Positions 62,763 through 64,000 of a stretch of 64,000 nucleotides of DNA are shown here, piece after piece. The notes beneath the pieces are model-generated. The model made no database searches. It was given only the letters and a program-made list of their open reading frames with translations, and was not told the origin of the DNA. Origin of the DNA: Verrucomicrobiota bacterium (lineage in GTDB: Bacteria > Verrucomicrobiota > Verrucomicrobiia > Limisphaerales > VHDF01). Every line of letters starts with the position of its first letter. The stretch's first letter is position 1. The position numbers were made by a program, and so were the translations under genes. The stretch spans positions 1 to 64,000 of the forward strand of contig VHDF01000021.1 of NCBI GenBank assembly GCA_016871495.1, written 5' to 3'.

Positions 62763-64000
62763 ATGAAATCGCTCGACGCCAAACTCGCTGAAATCAAGGC
62801 GAATCCGTCCTCGAAATCGTTCATTCTGGCCGATGCGAAGGACGCGGACATGGCGTTCGGGGTGCGCGCTCCGGGGCCGAGGACGTACTTGTCGGGGCGC
62901 GGGGCGCGTCCGGCCCAGTTCTCACCGGAAGTGTGGACGCGCGGCGAGTTCGGCTACCGCAATCTCCCCGAATTCCTCGACATCATTCGGGAAATCACGC
63001 GGCAGGGAAAAGTGGACATCATGTTGATGTCGGCCTACGTGAGCGAGCAACTCGCGATCAAGGAAGGGTTGTTCCGCGATTCTCCGGTGACGCCGGCGGC
63101 GAGAGCGAACGACACGACGGACGTCTGGGCCGTGCGGCACGGGTGCTACACGCGGGAGCCGAGCCAGCCGTTTCGGAGCGCGAGCATCGACCAGATTCAG
63201 TGCGGCGAGGTCAAGTGTTATCGGGATGGCAGCGGAGACTTTCCGGGAGCGAACCTTGGACTGTATTCGATCACTTTCGTGAACGACCTCGACCAGGATC
63301 GCGAGGCTTTGCTGTGGTACAAAGCTTTTCGCGAGGAGGCAGAACGCAAAGGGTTCCGGCATTTCCTCGAGGTCTTCGATCCGAACGTCGATTCCGGCGT
63401 GCCCTCGGAGAAACTGGGCGAATTCATCAACGACAATATCTTGCGGATCCTGGCCGGAGTACCGGAGGCGGGCCGTCCCGATTTTCTGAAGATCGTCTAT
63501 CATGGCCCGAAGGCGATGGAGGAGTTGGCGCAGTACGATCCCAATCTGGTGGTGGGAATTCTGGGCGGGGGCGCGGGGACAACCTTCGACGCTTTTCGAT
63601 TGATTCACGACGCCCAAAAATACGGCGCGCGCGTGGCACTGTTCGGGCGCAAGATCAATCAAGCGGAACATCAGTTGGCGTTTATCGAAATGCTGCGGTT
63701 GATCACCGATGGACAAGTGGGACCGTCGGAAGCGGTGCGCGTTTATCACGGGGTGTTGCAAAGCCTGGGGATTCGTCCACATCGACCGCTTGATCAAGAT
63801 CTGCAACTGACGGATCAAGCGATGAGCTACGATGGAAACGCCTCCAAGCGGGCCAACGCAACCATCGTCAACAACCCTCTCGCGGCTCGCCAAACAGGAA
63901 ACGCCTCCGACACCTCGGAGTCCGCCCCGCGGCTCCGTGAGACACCCGGCGCGCAGCCTGCCGAATCACCACGGGCAGGATCGAGTCATCCGGTTTCCGG
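62763..64000 (+). CDS. Putative TIM-barrel aldolase-like protein, partial (runs off the window)
   Basis: At least 412 residues from the ATG 9 bp after the dehydrogenase stop; no stop before 64000. From about 60 on it alternates helices and strands: FLDIIREITRQGKVDIMLMS, LGLYSITFVNDLDQDREAL, FLKIVYHGPKAMEELAQYDP, LVVGILGGGAGTTFDAFRLI and YGARVALFGRKINQAEHQLA. This reads as a phosphate-binding TIM barrel like class I aldolases of the DhnA/LacD kind. Residues beyond ~370 look like a low-complexity tail. Function not established; position and spacing tie it to the BMC operon. Confidence 0.75.
   Translation, partial: MKSLDAKLAEIKANPSSKSFILADAKDADMAFGVRAPGPRTYLSGRGARPAQFSPEVWTRGEFGYRNLPEFLDIIREITRQGKVDIMLMSAYVSEQLAIKEGLFRDSPVTPAARANDTTDVWAVRHGCYTREPSQPFRSASIDQIQCGEVKCYRDGSGDFPGANLGLYSITFVNDLDQDREALLWYKAFREEAERKGFRHFLEVFDPNVDSGVPSEKLGEFINDNILRILAGVPEAGRPDFLKIVYHGPKAMEELAQYDPNLVVGILGGGAGTTFDAFRLIHDAQKYGARVALFGRKINQAEHQLAFIEMLRLITDGQVGPSEAVRVYHGVLQSLGIRPHRPLDQDLQLTDQAMSYDGNASKRANATIVNNPLAARQTGNASDTSESAPRLRETPGAQPAESPRAGSSHPVS

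Overview
This window most likely comes from a GC-rich member of the Verrucomicrobiota (PVC superphylum). Supporting evidence: prepilin-like genes with an N-terminal methylation motif, DUF1080 lipoproteins, an FG-GAP/ASPIC-UnbV protein, large secreted proteins sharing a C-terminal domain, dispersed palindromic elements, and above all a microcompartment locus of the Planctomycetes-Verrucomicrobia type. No rRNA, tRNA, CRISPR or complete insertion sequence was seen. Family assignments come from reading motifs, not from database searches.

Left part (1-23.8 kb). A BioF-like PLP enzyme, a 937-residue secreted PA14/Ig/CBM6-like protein and a 635-residue secreted CBM9/ThuA-like protein flank a minus-strand cluster. 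That cluster holds a HAD-methyltransferase fusion, a DUF1684 protein, an alpha/beta esterase and a HELFH metallopeptidase, next to a giant two-lobed FG-GAP/ASPIC-UnbV protein. A second exported esterase, a DUF3616 protein and glutamine-dependent NAD synthetase follow. The gaps are filled with palindromic repeats. One family has ~24-bp terminal inverted repeats (CCGTGCATCCCGAAGTTGTC-like) and, in four copies, 9-bp flanking direct repeats, so it looks like a non-autonomous transposon family.

Middle (23.8-41.1 kb). This stretch holds a DUF192 lipoprotein, an L,D-transpeptidase translationally coupled to a YaeQ-like protein, GcvP, a prepilin-like protein and a phosphoenolpyruvate synthase that has lost its C-terminus. 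Then come a GntP permease, two adjacent DUF1080 lipoproteins, a PfkB kinase, a small membrane protein with an L7/L12-like tail divergent from MobA, a carboxylesterase and an eight-repeat IPT/TIG surface protein.

41.3-52.5 kb. A compact eight-gene minus-strand operon encodes an ABC-2 permease, a multispanning SPFH protein, HflC-like and HflK-like SPFH proteins, a P1B-type metal ATPase, an ABC ATPase, a second ABC permease and a conserved protein of unknown function. Both the HflK-like protein and the ATPase carry histidine-rich cytosolic N-termini. This is the least explained multi-gene system in the window.

53.0-64.0 kb. After a degenerate kinase/polysaccharide-export chimera comes the microcompartment locus: a divergent DeoR regulator, then PduL, BMC-H, BMC-H, an acetate-kinase homologue, BMC-H, BMC-P, CoA-acylating aldehyde dehydrogenase, BMC-P, BMC-P, class II aldolase, an LDH/MDH-family dehydrogenase and a TIM-barrel-like protein that runs off the end. 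Characterised relatives split fuculose-/rhamnulose-1-phosphate into DHAP and lactaldehyde and turn the aldehyde into acyl-CoA, acyl phosphate and acid. The three BMC-H paralogues carry three different pore-loop motifs.
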